Shown here in pieces: positions 54,201 to 62,649 of a DNA stretch of 64,000 nt. The notes beneath the pieces were generated by a model. It made no database searches. It was not told the DNA's origin and was given only the letters and a program-made list of their open reading frames with translations. The position numbers and the translations under genes are program-made. Position 1 is the stretch's first letter. Every line of letters begins with the position of its first letter. The stretch comes from GCA-002050365 sp038235165 (GTDB lineage: Bacteria > Acidobacteriota > Blastocatellia > Pyrinomonadales > Pyrinomonadaceae), in NCBI GenBank assembly GCA_038235165.1, contig JBBSUG010000013.1, positions 1 through 64,000 on the forward strand, given 5' to 3'.

Positions 54201-54619
54201 CGCAGGGAATTTTTCTCGATGCCAATAAGAAACCCGTCTTTTTGAGTCCGTTCACCGTTCCGTTCGGCGGCAACGCGCTGGCAGTCGTCAATCTAGAAGC
54301 GCGCATTCCGGTTTCAAGTCTGCTGCGGGTCGTGCCTTTCTACGACGGCGGCAATGTTTTTCGGCGCGTCAGCGATATTTTTAAACCTCAGCAGAATGTT
54401 CCCGCTAACGATGTTTTCAGACAGAATCTGCGGGCGATTTGGTCAAATACGGTCGGGTTAGGACTGCGAATCAAAACGCCGATTGGCGGAGAATTTGCGG
54501 TTGATTACGGCTACCTGCTGAATCCTCCGCGCTTTCTAATTCCGCAGACGAACGGCACGAACGCCTTCTACAGACTGCATCAAGGGCAGATTCACTTTAG
54601 ATTCGCTCAAGCATTCTAG
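51263..54619 (+). CDS. bamA: BamA/TamA-type Omp85 outer membrane assembly protein
   Basis: 1,118 residues, long for the family. A hydrophobic export signal (about 25-50) follows an odd basic N-terminus encoded by purine-rich repeat DNA. Multiple POTRA-like domains (at least five, to about 640) precede the barrel: GYFKAEVTYS, GIPTRIADVDITGN and GFSTDIGANGFFDIRHFNLF. The conserved barrel motif SERFFAGGSTTIRGFEFNG (about 952-970) and C-terminal GEFAVDYGYLLN, ending in HFRFAQAF, define Omp85. It overlaps tamB by one base (TAATG), suggesting a TamA-like role; bamA versus tamA is not resolvable here. Confidence 0.9.
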   Translation: MKFSPPTNKRDERRGTKDESNLKIAYFLFSIFRPAAFCLCCLVFTCAVFAQNQFEDKQISNVEITFEGTDKDLSAAEQFRLIARNALGATYSTVRVRDALAALYKTEKIVSASVTADPVGQNDVNVRFIIKRKTKAGKVNVVVGTTEGKAVTEQQLLLKLNLLNPGTSITDQTLRNNADVILSYLRDRGYFKAEVTYSQKPLTSETEVEVSFNVVPNAQAKLDKFIIGIEGFNAAKVLTKLELQPGELYSKLLLNQDIVTIRQALRDEKYIAPELEEPRPVYDSEKNTISIELKGKVGAIVNIEIDAGKEKIGKKKLTELLTIKREGTLDYAAIVEDERRLRNYFQEAGYFFADVQAVCSVKPDFTEVEASETQNETDVLCGALSGAELKDRVVDIKYKTDLNRKLKLVDIRVKGTDKFTAEDITGILGSQEANALGFIPFFGLGRGYTSNETLAADRIAVESVLRELGYRQARVTVNQGVALNGEDLIITFVVNEGIPTRIADVDITGNTSYSKDELLAKLPDLAGKSFSRARARNGVKTLSTFYSQEGYYDAKANYSIVELPDDPNASEDRVKLIYNLENEGKKVIVNRILIDGNERTKREAILRAINLKTEDVLRATDVFASEQNLYATDAFGLIEIKPEPAGETADGTARLSDIIINVEEQKPRLITYGGGFSTDIGANGFFDIRHFNLFGKLQQGGARIRVSRLQQLVQLDFVNPRFMPDGKNRFSPLTLSAAYQRDSTVTRFFRSTFDQGTFGIVQRVDEKGNPIDQFGTKTGSPTINRLTLSAETSRTISIKKKSFLFVRYRFEDVRLLNFESLLVKDLLRPDSRVRLSGFGANFVYDTRENCNIQYTFIELLQKGEPGDRCRYNATDPTRGNYLTAEYTLSAPFLGANTGFHKFQGSYNTYFTINKLNKTTLAGRAILGLANVFSRNQDFNSTQFPDLNDSLPISERFFAGGSTTIRGFEFNGAGPRVAIVPQGIFLDANKKPVFLSPFTVPFGGNALAVVNLEARIPVSSLLRVVPFYDGGNVFRRVSDIFKPQQNVPANDVFRQNLRAIWSNTVGLGLRIKTPIGGEFAVDYGYLLNPPRFLIPQTNGTNAFYRLHQGQIHFRFAQAF

Positions 54620-54666
54620 TAGTCGAAAAGACAGAAGAAAGAAAGTTAAGGGTTATTCTGCTTTCT

Positions 54667-55791
54667 TTACTTTGGATTTTCTACATCTTTTTGCTCCGGC
54701 AGAACAATTAGCTTGCGGTGTGCCTGAACGCTCAGATTCGGGCGGCGCGAGGTAACTTCGATGTCGCGGATTTCACCCGCCGGTGAATCTATCAAGGGGC
54801 GTTTCGGTGTGTAGGTGACGACATAGCTCGAATCAATAATATGAGCGACGAGTGCGGTTTTATCAATCATTTCCTCTAATGAATCGGGCAGAATGATCTC
54901 GCCGTTAGTGTCTTTGGCGAGAGCGGCGAGATATTTTTCGCTGTCAATCAAATCCTGTTTGCGTTGGCGCATTTTTCTCAAAAAAGCCTTGTCGGTATTG
55001 ATCGTCAAAATGTGACTGCCGCGATTCATTGCGATAATTCCCGGCGGCATTTGCGCGGCAACTTCATCCGGCATCGCTTTTGGCGGCGGTGTTGTCGCAA
55101 TGCCTTTAGTGCGCGGCTCAATGTCGGCGCGTTCGAGCGAAGTGTAACTGAGAACGTGAACATTGACATCGGTCGCCAACAAGTTTTTCATCACTGCGTC
55201 TCTTTCTGATAATTTGTTGAATGTGTCCGTGCCGTCCGTGATTAAAACGAGATGCCGGTTGTCGAGCGCGGATTTCTGCAAAAATTGCGTTGCCGCCTCC
55301 AGTGCGTCGAGGAATACCGAACGTCTGCCGAACTTAGCTTTGCTTTTCAGAATCGTCAACGCTTCCTCTTTATTCGTCCATTCGGAAATGATGTCAACTT
55401 TGTCGCTATACTGCATTATCGCCACCGAATCTTCGGGTTGAAGCGATTCGATCAAACCTTTCGCCGTTTTGACGGTCTGCTGAAAACTTTTCACCTGCCG
55501 CATTTCGCCGCCGGTGTCCATCACGATTAAAACATTGGCGGGAACACGTTTGATGCTGTTCGCCTGGTTGAGCCGTCCGTCTTCGGTGATAACCAAATCT
55601 TCTTTTTTCACGCCGGAGAAAAATTTGCCGTCAACGTCGGTGGCGAGAATGTTGAGTTTGATTTCTTCGGTGAAAACTTTCTCCGATTCTTCGGTCGGTG
55701 TCGGCGTCGGCGTTTGCGCGTGAACGGCACAAACCAGACAAAATGCTAAAAAAAACAGTGAAAAGCAGTGTTTGATTGATGAAGACAGCAT
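54667..55791 (-). CDS. VWFA-related secreted protein (acidobacterial type)
   Basis: 374 residues from ATG 55791, preferred because GGAG lies 9 bases upstream. A signal peptide (KHCFSLFFLAFCLVCAVHA) is followed by a TPTPTP linker and a von Willebrand A-like domain: ALNILIVMDTGGEM-type segment reads VPANVLIVMDTGGEM, then DKVDIISEW and HLVLITDGTDTFN. The canonical MIDAS DxSxS is DTGGE here, so metal binding is doubtful. The pattern fits the VWFA-related family that is greatly expanded in Acidobacteriota. Function unknown. Confidence 0.85.
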   Translation of the reverse strand: MLSSSIKHCFSLFFLAFCLVCAVHAQTPTPTPTEESEKVFTEEIKLNILATDVDGKFFSGVKKEDLVITEDGRLNQANSIKRVPANVLIVMDTGGEMRQVKSFQQTVKTAKGLIESLQPEDSVAIMQYSDKVDIISEWTNKEEALTILKSKAKFGRRSVFLDALEAATQFLQKSALDNRHLVLITDGTDTFNKLSERDAVMKNLLATDVNVHVLSYTSLERADIEPRTKGIATTPPPKAMPDEVAAQMPPGIIAMNRGSHILTINTDKAFLRKMRQRKQDLIDSEKYLAALAKDTNGEIILPDSLEEMIDKTALVAHIIDSSYVVTYTPKRPLIDSPAGEIRDIEVTSRRPNLSVQAHRKLIVLPEQKDVENPK

Positions 55792-55952
55792 AAAAAAACT
55801 CCTGAAAAACCGGTCATTTTCACGGTTTGATGCGCGAGTCAATTAGATAGTTGTAGTTTCGGCGGCAAAAGTTTAGATTGAAAGCCAACCGTAAAATTGA
55901 TAATTTGTGTATTGGAAAACCTTTTATATTTCAAAAAGTTAAAATTAAAATT

Positions 55953-56612
55953 ATGAATCTTGAATATCGTTACAAAGAACCTAAAGTAACCGGCGGAGAA
56001 AATAAAAAGTCACCCCTTTTGCTGTTGCTGCACGGCTTGGGAGCGGACGAAAATGATCTGTTCGGACTCGCGCCATATATGGACGAGCGATTTTTTATCG
56101 CCAGCCCGCGTGCGCCGTTCGCCCTGTCGTATGGCGGAAACACGTGGTTTGAACTGATAATTCAGCCGGGAGAGATCGGCTTTAACGCCAAACAACAAGA
56201 ACAAAGCCGCCGGATGATTCTCGAATTCGTTGACGAATTGCTTGCGAAGTATGCCTTGGATGCAGAAAAAGTTTATCTGTGCGGTTTTAGTCAGGGCGCA
56301 ATGATGAGCTTGAGCTGTTTACTGAGCGAACCGGAAAAGTTCGCCGGAGTTGCGGCGATGAGCGGACGCGCAGTGCCGGAAATGATGCCCGCTGAAAAAG
56401 ATTTCGACGCGCTCAAAGATTTTCCGATTTTAGTAACGCACGGAATTTACGATCAGGTTTTGCCGATAGAAAACGGTCGCGCCACGAAAGAAATGTTGTC
56501 GCAGCTGCCGGTCGTTTTGGAATACAAAGAATATCCGATGGCACACGAAATTTCACAAGAAAGTCTGCAAGATGTAACAAGTTGGTTTCGTTCTTTACTC
56601 GATACGAAATAA
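55953..56612 (+). CDS. Phospholipase/carboxylesterase-family alpha/beta hydrolase
   Basis: 219 residues from ATG 55953. LLLLLHGLGADENDLFGLAP forms the oxyanion region; the nucleophile is in GFSQGAMMS, the acid in THGIYDQVLP, and the His in MAHEIS, i.e. a full catalytic triad. Homologues hydrolyse short acyl esters or act as acyl-protein thioesterases. It lacks a signal peptide. The upstream 25 in-frame codons are not supported. Confidence 0.88.
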   Translation: MNLEYRYKEPKVTGGENKKSPLLLLLHGLGADENDLFGLAPYMDERFFIASPRAPFALSYGGNTWFELIIQPGEIGFNAKQQEQSRRMILEFVDELLAKYALDAEKVYLCGFSQGAMMSLSCLLSEPEKFAGVAAMSGRAVPEMMPAEKDFDALKDFPILVTHGIYDQVLPIENGRATKEMLSQLPVVLEYKEYPMAHEISQESLQDVTSWFRSLLDTK

Positions 56613-56654
56613 TCGGATTTGAAATCCAGTTAAATTTAGTTGAAAGGAAAAATT

Positions 56655-57596
56655 ATGAAAGCGAAAATATCTGCAATTCTTATACTGACAGGAATTATGT
56701 TCACCGCCTGTGCAAGTGTCGCAAGCAAAAAAAGCTCGATGAGTTCCAATACCAATATGATGATGAGTTCGAGTTCCGCACCAAAAGGCGGCGGAGGCGG
56801 CGGACGCGATGAACCGATTGCAGAAGAAATTGCATTGAAAAGCTCGGAACAAATTCAAAACGCGCCGGTTATCGAAAGAAAAATCATCCGCAATGCCGAT
56901 TTAACTTTGGAAGCAAATTCGCCGGAAGAAGCGCAGCAGAAAATCAGCGCGATTGCCGAAAGTAAAAAGGGTTTCGTTATCGAATCAACGCAGAGCGGCA
57001 GCGATGTGAAAACGACGACGCGCGACACGGTGACGATGACGATTCGCATTCCGGCTGAACAATTTAACGCCGCGCTCGACGAAATCCGTCAAACTTCCAA
57101 TCGCGTCATTGTCGAAACGGTCAAAGGCGAAGACGTGACCGAAGAATTTATTGACATCGAAGCGCGTTTAAAGACGAAAAAGGCACTCGAAGCGCAGTTT
57201 CTCGAAATAATGAAGCGGGCAAATTCGGTCGAAGACGCGCTGAATGTCCAGCGCGAACTCGCCAATGTGCGCGGCGAAGTTGAACAAATTGAAGGCAGAA
57301 AGCGTTTTCTGGCAAATCAATCGAGCCTTTCGACGATTAAAATTACCTTGCAGTCGCCGACCGCTTTTTCCGCCAATTCGTCGGGCTTTTTCTACCAATT
57401 AAAAGAATCAATCGGCAGCGGTTTCGACGCGGCATTGTCGTTTATTTTGGGTTTTATCACTTTTTTAATCGCGTTGTTGCCGTTTCTTTTGCTGGTGGTT
57501 TTGCCAATCTGCTTGATTGTGCGATACCTTTGGAACAGGCGCAAAAAACAAAATTTGGCGAGCGAGATTGCGCGTGATGAAATAAAAACCGAGTAA
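56655..57596 (+). CDS. DUF4349 lipoprotein
   Basis: 313 residues from ATG 56655 (GAAAGGA upstream). The signal ends in FTAC (lipobox). The DUF4349 core runs about 70-235: RKIIRNADLTLEANSPEEAQ, GFVIESTQSG, IRIPAEQFNAALDEI and VEDALNVQRELANVRGEVEQ with a coiled coil. A membrane helix (FILGFITFLIALLPFLLLVV) lies near the C-terminus, with a basic cytoplasmic tail, so it is anchored at both ends. Followed 5 bases later by a small membrane protein. Confidence 0.85.
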   Translation: MKAKISAILILTGIMFTACASVASKKSSMSSNTNMMMSSSSAPKGGGGGGRDEPIAEEIALKSSEQIQNAPVIERKIIRNADLTLEANSPEEAQQKISAIAESKKGFVIESTQSGSDVKTTTRDTVTMTIRIPAEQFNAALDEIRQTSNRVIVETVKGEDVTEEFIDIEARLKTKKALEAQFLEIMKRANSVEDALNVQRELANVRGEVEQIEGRKRFLANQSSLSTIKITLQSPTAFSANSSGFFYQLKESIGSGFDAALSFILGFITFLIALLPFLLLVVLPICLIVRYLWNRRKKQNLASEIARDEIKTE

Positions 57597-57601
57597 ATAA
57601 A

Positions 57602-57793
57602 ATGGAAAGACTTTTTCAAATAATAGCGGTAATTCTGGCGGGAGTTGCCGTATTTTTTTGGTGGCGCGGCAGCAGCGACGCGATGTTTATCACAACCGTC
57701 GTCGCTTCAGTCTGCTTTTTTTTGAGTTATCGTTTTCAAGTTAAAGAGCGAATGGAGCAGCGGGAACGAGAAAAACAGCAGAGCAGCGAATAA
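57602..57793 (+). CDS. Small membrane protein
   Basis: 63 residues: two hydrophobic helices (LFQIIAVILAGVAVFFWW, MFITTVVASVCFFLSY) then a charged glutamine-rich tail. No family recognised. It starts 5 bases after the DUF4349 stop, so it is almost certainly co-transcribed. Confidence 0.65.
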   Translation: MERLFQIIAVILAGVAVFFWWRGSSDAMFITTVVASVCFFLSYRFQVKERMEQREREKQQSSE

Positions 57794-57851
57794 CACGAGC
57801 AAGCAAATTTACCGCAGACCGTTCCGGCTGCCTCAGTCTAACAAAATTTAA

Positions 57852-57878
57852 GTTTTGAGCGCATCTCGCGCTCAAAAC
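57852..57878 (+). terminator. Hairpin after the DUF4349 operon
   Basis: A perfect 11-bp stem (GTTTTGAGCGC with its complement) around a 5-base loop, inside a larger imperfect inverted repeat (CCGTTCCGGCTG / CAGCCGAAACGG at about 57825-57892). No T-run on the plus strand, so termination is tentative. Confidence 0.5.
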
Positions 57879-57919
57879 GACAGCCGAAACGGGTTGCGGT
57901 TCTAACGACTGCGTTACTT

Positions 57920-59209
57920 ATGAAAATACTTTTGGCGACTTATGGCTCACTCGGCGATCTGCATCCGATTTTGGCTCTGGCGATTGAATTGCGAAAACGC
58001 GGACACGAAATTTCGATCTGTTCACTGGAGGTTTACCGCGAAAAAATTGACTTGCTCGGCTTTGAATTTTTTCCGCTGCGACCTGATGTTGATCCTGAAA
58101 ACGACCGCGAATTGGCTAAGGAAATAATGGATGCGAAGGGCGGAACGGAGAAACTTCTGCGCGAAATTCTGCTGCCGAATGTGCATCTGATGTACGAGGA
58201 TTTAATGGCTGCCGCCGCCGGTAAAGATTGTTTGATTTCCGGCGAAGTAGTTTTCGCCGCCTCATCCGTCGTCGAGAAAACGAAAATTAAATGGATTACG
58301 ACGAGTCTCGCGCCCGCTTCTTTTTTGTCGCCGCACGACCCGTTTGTGCCGCCGACGGCGCAGTGGCTCAATAAATTTCGATTTCTCGGCGCGACATTTC
58401 ACCGCGCCGTTTACTCGCTCGTTCATCGAATGGTTGATTCGTGGCTTGCACCATACAAAGAATTTCGGCGCGACATCGGTTTGAGTGAAAACCACGATCC
58501 GGTTTTCAAAGGGAAGTTTTCGAGCCTGCTGCATCTCGCAATGTTTTCCAAAGTTCTCGGCAAACCGCAGCCCGACTGGCATTCGCCGACGCTGCAAACC
58601 GGATTTTGCTTTTATGACGGGCAAAATGATCTCGGAAAAATGCCGGAAGATTTGTCAAAGTTTTTAGACGCGGGCGACGCACCGATTGTTTTTACATTGG
58701 GCAGTGCCGCCGTGATGGATGCGCGCGATTTTTTCGAGGAAAGCGCCAAAGCCGCGAAACGTTTGAATCGCCGCGCCGTTCTGTTGTACGGAGTTTTCAA
58801 TGAATCGCCCAAAATTACCGGTGAAAACATCGCCGCGTTTGATTACGCGCCCTATTCGCTCGTTTTCCCAAAGGCTGCCTGCGTCGTCCATCAGGGTGGT
58901 GTCGGCACGACCGCCCAGGTTCTTCGCGCCGGAGTTCCGCAGTTGATAATGCCGTATTCGCACGATCAGCCGGACAATGCGGCGCGGTGCGAACGCCTCG
59001 GTGTCGGGCGGACGATTTCGCGCGATAAGTACAAATCCGAAACCGCCGCCAAACAATTGCGCCAACTGCTTGCCGATAAAAGTTATCAAACAAATGCGCT
59101 CGAAGCAGGCAAAATTGTCAGAGCCGAAAACGGAACGAACGTCGCCTGCGACGCGATTGAATCTGTTCTGAAAAAAAAAAAACGTGAACTTGAGCGTGAA
59201 ATAGCGTAA
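57920..59209 (+). CDS. UGT-like (GT1) glycosyltransferase
   Basis: 429 residues. The N-terminal MKILLATYGSLGDLHPILAL and the C-terminal nucleotide-sugar site VVHQGGVGTTAQVLRAGVPQ, LIMPYSHDQPDNAARCERLG mark a GT-B family 1 enzyme of the MGT/erythromycin-type group. Such enzymes glycosylate lipids, sterols or macrolides. Acceptor unknown. No signal peptide. It ends in a lysine run encoded by an A-tract. Confidence 0.88.
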   Translation: MKILLATYGSLGDLHPILALAIELRKRGHEISICSLEVYREKIDLLGFEFFPLRPDVDPENDRELAKEIMDAKGGTEKLLREILLPNVHLMYEDLMAAAAGKDCLISGEVVFAASSVVEKTKIKWITTSLAPASFLSPHDPFVPPTAQWLNKFRFLGATFHRAVYSLVHRMVDSWLAPYKEFRRDIGLSENHDPVFKGKFSSLLHLAMFSKVLGKPQPDWHSPTLQTGFCFYDGQNDLGKMPEDLSKFLDAGDAPIVFTLGSAAVMDARDFFEESAKAAKRLNRRAVLLYGVFNESPKITGENIAAFDYAPYSLVFPKAACVVHQGGVGTTAQVLRAGVPQLIMPYSHDQPDNAARCERLGVGRTISRDKYKSETAAKQLRQLLADKSYQTNALEAGKIVRAENGTNVACDAIESVLKKKKRELEREIA

Positions 59210-59342
59210 AATGGTTTGGGAATAAGGAGAACCAAGCAAAATTTGAACGCCGCTTGCCAAAAAGCAAATTCAGTCAGAAACAACGATAGAAAGATAAAAA
59301 ACTGCATCTCAAAACTCTTCTCAAACGTCAGAAAATCGGAAT

Positions 59343-61307
59343 ATGAAAATTACAAATTACGAGCCACGAATCACACATTATTTGTCGGTTTTGCTGTTGC
59401 TAACGGCTTTTTGTTTGCCAATGACAACTGCCGCGCAAATGTCGCGGAAACCGTCGCCGTCGCGTGAACCGCGGGGCGTGATGAACAAAAAGCCCGATTC
59501 GGCGAAACGCGCTTTGAATGACATTGAATCGCGTGAAGATTTTGATTCGATGGCACGAATTTATCATCAGGGAACGCCGTATGCGCTGCCGCACGCGATG
59601 TTTATTATTGACCGCAAATTCAAAAATAAAATTTATTACGTTAATTCACAAAAGTTTCGTTTTCATAAAGATTTTCTGCTGGCAAATTATCTCGTCGCGC
59701 GTGGTGAAGATGTTTTTGCGCCGATTTATATTAATCAAAACAGACGCTTCATCGTCGGCACGATTGCGTGGCAAACGCCGATTGAAAAATTCACGTTTGA
59801 AATGTGGGAGGGCGATTTGGCAAATCCCGATTTGATAAAACTCGCTTACGACACGATTAAAAATACCTTTTACGCGCCGGTCGCTTATAAACCGAATTCG
59901 ATTTTGCAGGAAGAAAATTCCGATAAACTCGGTATTAACCGCATTTCAGCCGACGAAATTCAGAAGAATCAGGAATATCTCGCGCTCAACACGGGCGAAG
60001 CGGTCGGGCGCATCCACATTATCGAAAAACTCGATGACACGGTGGAAATCGGCGACAACGAAATTTTGGTTCTCAAAGAATTGCCCCTGACGCTGCCGCA
60101 GGTGCGCGGAATTATCGTCGCTGCGCCTTCAACGCCGCTTTCACACGTCAATATTTTGGCGAAGGGATGGGGAATTCCGAACGTCTATATCAAAGATGCC
60201 GATAAATTATTGAAACAATACGATAATCGCTGGGTTAAACTGACCGCCGAACTCGATAATCAGAAAATTGTCCCGGCAGACCGTGAAGAATTAATTAAGA
60301 ACCCCACCGAACAACCCGTTCCCGCACCGGCTAATTTGGAAGTCAAAAAACTCGCGTCGCTCAGTGAAATGCGAAAAAAAGACAGTCTTATTTACGGCTC
60401 AAAATCTTCAAATTTAGGCGAAATGATTAATGCCAAAATTCCCAATACGGTTGTCCCCGGAGGTTTTACCGTGCCGTTTTACTGGTACGAAAAATATATG
60501 ACGGACAATGGTTTTGACGAAATTATCGGTGATTTGATGGATGAGAACGATTTCGTTCACAATCCGCGTGTTCGCCGTCAGAAATTGGAAAATTTTCGCA
60601 AAATGCTGCAAAACGGAAAGTTTGACGATAAATTGAAAGCCGAAATACTCCAAAAATGGAAAACGCAGCTCGGCGGAAAATCAGTTTTCGTACGCAGTTC
60701 GTCAAACGCGGAAGACTTGCCGAAATTTTCGGGCGCGGGACTTTACGACACTGTGAAAAACGTCAAAACTGACGAGAATATTATCGAGGCGGTAAAAACC
60801 GTTTGGGCTTCGCTGTGGAACTTTGACGCTTACGAAGCGCGGGTTCGTAATTACGTCAACCAAAACACGGTTTATATGTCGGCATTAATCCAGCTCGGTG
60901 TCAATATGGACAGCGGAGGTGTGATGTTTACGACCGATCCGTTCGACCGCGAAAACAAGGGCGCGGTCTATATCAGCGCAGTGTGGGGACACAATGATCC
61001 GATTACCGCCAATAAATTCGTTCCCGAACAAGTTCTTTTCAATCCGAAATCGAATGCCGTCCAAGTTTTGACGCTTTCGCAGCAGGACAGCGTCCTAAAA
61101 TTCGGTGAAAACGGTGATCTCGTCGAATCGAACGAAAAATTTAACCGCCGTGTTTTAACCGACAAAAATGTGCGCGAACTGGTCAAAGTAGCTTCGACGA
61201 TCAAACGAACTTTCGGCAGCAAAAAAGAGCAGGACATCGAATGGGGCATTATGAACGGCAGAATTTATCTGCTTCAGGCGCGTCCATATATTGACAACAG
61301 CAAATGA
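59343..61307 (+). CDS. Exported protein with permuted PEP-synthase/PPDK domains
   Basis: 654 residues. Residues 13-31 look like a signal peptide (LSVLLLLTAFCLPMTTAAQ). An unrecognised N-terminal domain (60-220) is followed by a phosphohistidine domain with TPLSHVNILAKGWGIPNV (His268), then an ATP-grasp (PPDK_N) domain at 340-654 with GSKSSNLGEM, VPGGFTVPFY, FVRSSSNAEDLPKFSGAGLY and a final IEWGIMNGRIYLLQARPY. In PEP synthase the ATP-grasp comes first, then the His domain, then a PEP-binding barrel; here the order is swapped and the barrel is missing. If exported, its access to ATP is puzzling. Reaction unknown. Confidence 0.82.
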   Translation: MKITNYEPRITHYLSVLLLLTAFCLPMTTAAQMSRKPSPSREPRGVMNKKPDSAKRALNDIESREDFDSMARIYHQGTPYALPHAMFIIDRKFKNKIYYVNSQKFRFHKDFLLANYLVARGEDVFAPIYINQNRRFIVGTIAWQTPIEKFTFEMWEGDLANPDLIKLAYDTIKNTFYAPVAYKPNSILQEENSDKLGINRISADEIQKNQEYLALNTGEAVGRIHIIEKLDDTVEIGDNEILVLKELPLTLPQVRGIIVAAPSTPLSHVNILAKGWGIPNVYIKDADKLLKQYDNRWVKLTAELDNQKIVPADREELIKNPTEQPVPAPANLEVKKLASLSEMRKKDSLIYGSKSSNLGEMINAKIPNTVVPGGFTVPFYWYEKYMTDNGFDEIIGDLMDENDFVHNPRVRRQKLENFRKMLQNGKFDDKLKAEILQKWKTQLGGKSVFVRSSSNAEDLPKFSGAGLYDTVKNVKTDENIIEAVKTVWASLWNFDAYEARVRNYVNQNTVYMSALIQLGVNMDSGGVMFTTDPFDRENKGAVYISAVWGHNDPITANKFVPEQVLFNPKSNAVQVLTLSQQDSVLKFGENGDLVESNEKFNRRVLTDKNVRELVKVASTIKRTFGSKKEQDIEWGIMNGRIYLLQARPYIDNSK

Positions 61308-61316
61308 GTTGCTTGA

Positions 61317-61580
61317 TGGAGCGCGGAAGTCCCGTCCTCCGCAACGTCAGCGAAGCGAGGCGTTGGAAGCGTTGTCAACGGGCATTAAAAATTAACGCAT
61401 TCAATGCTTCACTAAAATTTAACTCCTGGAAGAAATTTAATTTTATAATTTGGCTGAAAGTGAAAAGTCTTTAGCGTTGGCTTGTGTGAGAAATTATTAG
61501 CATCTGCCTGTTCAGTATTTGTTAGCGAACGCTTCCAACTTCGCTGCGCTGGTTGGGCGGACGAGACTTCCGCGCTCCGG
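61317..61580. repeat. Intergenic palindrome, family C, split copy
   Basis: GGAGCGCGGAAGTC at 61318 and its complement GACTTCCGCGCTCC near 61566-61579, plus CGTTGGAAGCG (61360) against CGCTTCCAAC (61529), repeat the nested design of 15495-15621. About 145 bases of AT-rich DNA lie between the arms. No gene in this 365-base gap. Confidence 0.65.
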
Positions 61581-61672
61581 TTTAGACTTTAATATTTATA
61601 ATCTGTGAATTTATAGTTGTTTGATAGCGGTTCCGTTGAAAGTCGTAGAACTTTTTTGTAATAATAAATGTA

Positions 61673-62446
61673 ATGAAAAAAATAGCAATTTTAATTTTAT
61701 CAGTCCTTTTTTCGGTTTCCTGCGGAAGCACGGCGCAAACTACCAACACGAACAGCACCGTGCAGAATGCAGCAGTGCAAAATTCAAACGATTCGTTAGT
61801 CGTTTCAAGTCATTCCGGTAGTGCGAATATGGGAGAGAATACGGCAGAAAATACCACGATTGTCCCGCGTTCGGAAACAAAAACAATGTGGAAACAAAGC
61901 GGCACGCCGATTGACGTTAAAAAAAATGACGCGGAAATTGCCGAAGCCGAGAAAATGCTGAAAGCCAAACCGGGTAACGAAACGGCGAAAAAGAATTTGT
62001 CGGAAGCATATATGAAACGCGGTATTGCGCTGACCGAAGCGCGGCAGTATGCGGCGGCTCTCGGTGATTATCGGCGTTCCGTCAAATACGACCCGACGAA
62101 TGAAGAATCGAAAAGCGGGATGGATGTCATTCTCACTATTTACAAAAGTTTGAATCGTGAAGCCCCGCCGGAAGGTCAGGAACCGCTGCCGCTGCCGTTT
62201 ATCAAACCGGAAGATGTGAAGCCGAAAACTTCCACCGAAAATATCAAGTTTCAACCGGGCGCGACTTCGGAAATCGTCACCGAAAATTTAACCGGCTACA
62301 CCGATTCGAAAAATTTTTTAATTTCCGTCAAACCCGGTCAAACGCTCAACACTGAACAAGTCAAAAGAGAAAACTCAACGGCTTACGTGACGGTCGTCAT
62401 CGCGGATTCGTCCGGCAAATATCTTGGCGATTCGGACGCTTCGTAA
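61673..62446 (+). CDS. TPR-like lipoprotein, unknown function
   Basis: 257 residues. Lipoprotein signal ending VSCG (residues 15-18), a low-complexity Asn/Thr/Gln linker, then about two TPR units (EAEKMLKAKPGNETAKKNLS; RGIALTEARQYAAALGDYRR) near 90-150. The tail after 190 is beta-rich (NFLISVKPGQTLNTEQVKRE). Probably envelope-associated; no partner evident. Confidence 0.7.
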   Translation: MKKIAILILSVLFSVSCGSTAQTTNTNSTVQNAAVQNSNDSLVVSSHSGSANMGENTAENTTIVPRSETKTMWKQSGTPIDVKKNDAEIAEAEKMLKAKPGNETAKKNLSEAYMKRGIALTEARQYAAALGDYRRSVKYDPTNEESKSGMDVILTIYKSLNREAPPEGQEPLPLPFIKPEDVKPKTSTENIKFQPGATSEIVTENLTGYTDSKNFLISVKPGQTLNTEQVKRENSTAYVTVVIADSSGKYLGDSDAS

Positions 62447-62649
62447 AACAACCGGAAAGCGATCAAAGTGACTGCCGCCGCCGAATGTCGAATTACCGGT
62501 GACGGAATGCACGAAAGCCGAACCTTGAAGCGGTCAATTTAAGCTGAAAGTTTCAGCCGAATAGTTGGGATTCCAAATTCCAAATTTTAGATTCCAGATT
62601 GAAGAAAATTTGTTGAAGAGCATTTCTGGAAGTCAATTTTACGATTCTC

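Noticed and set aside
59216..59275. tRNA-like 3' end on the minus strand (GTTCAAAT context)
   Set aside because: No pairing stem around the T-loop-like sequence and no acceptor or anticodon arms.
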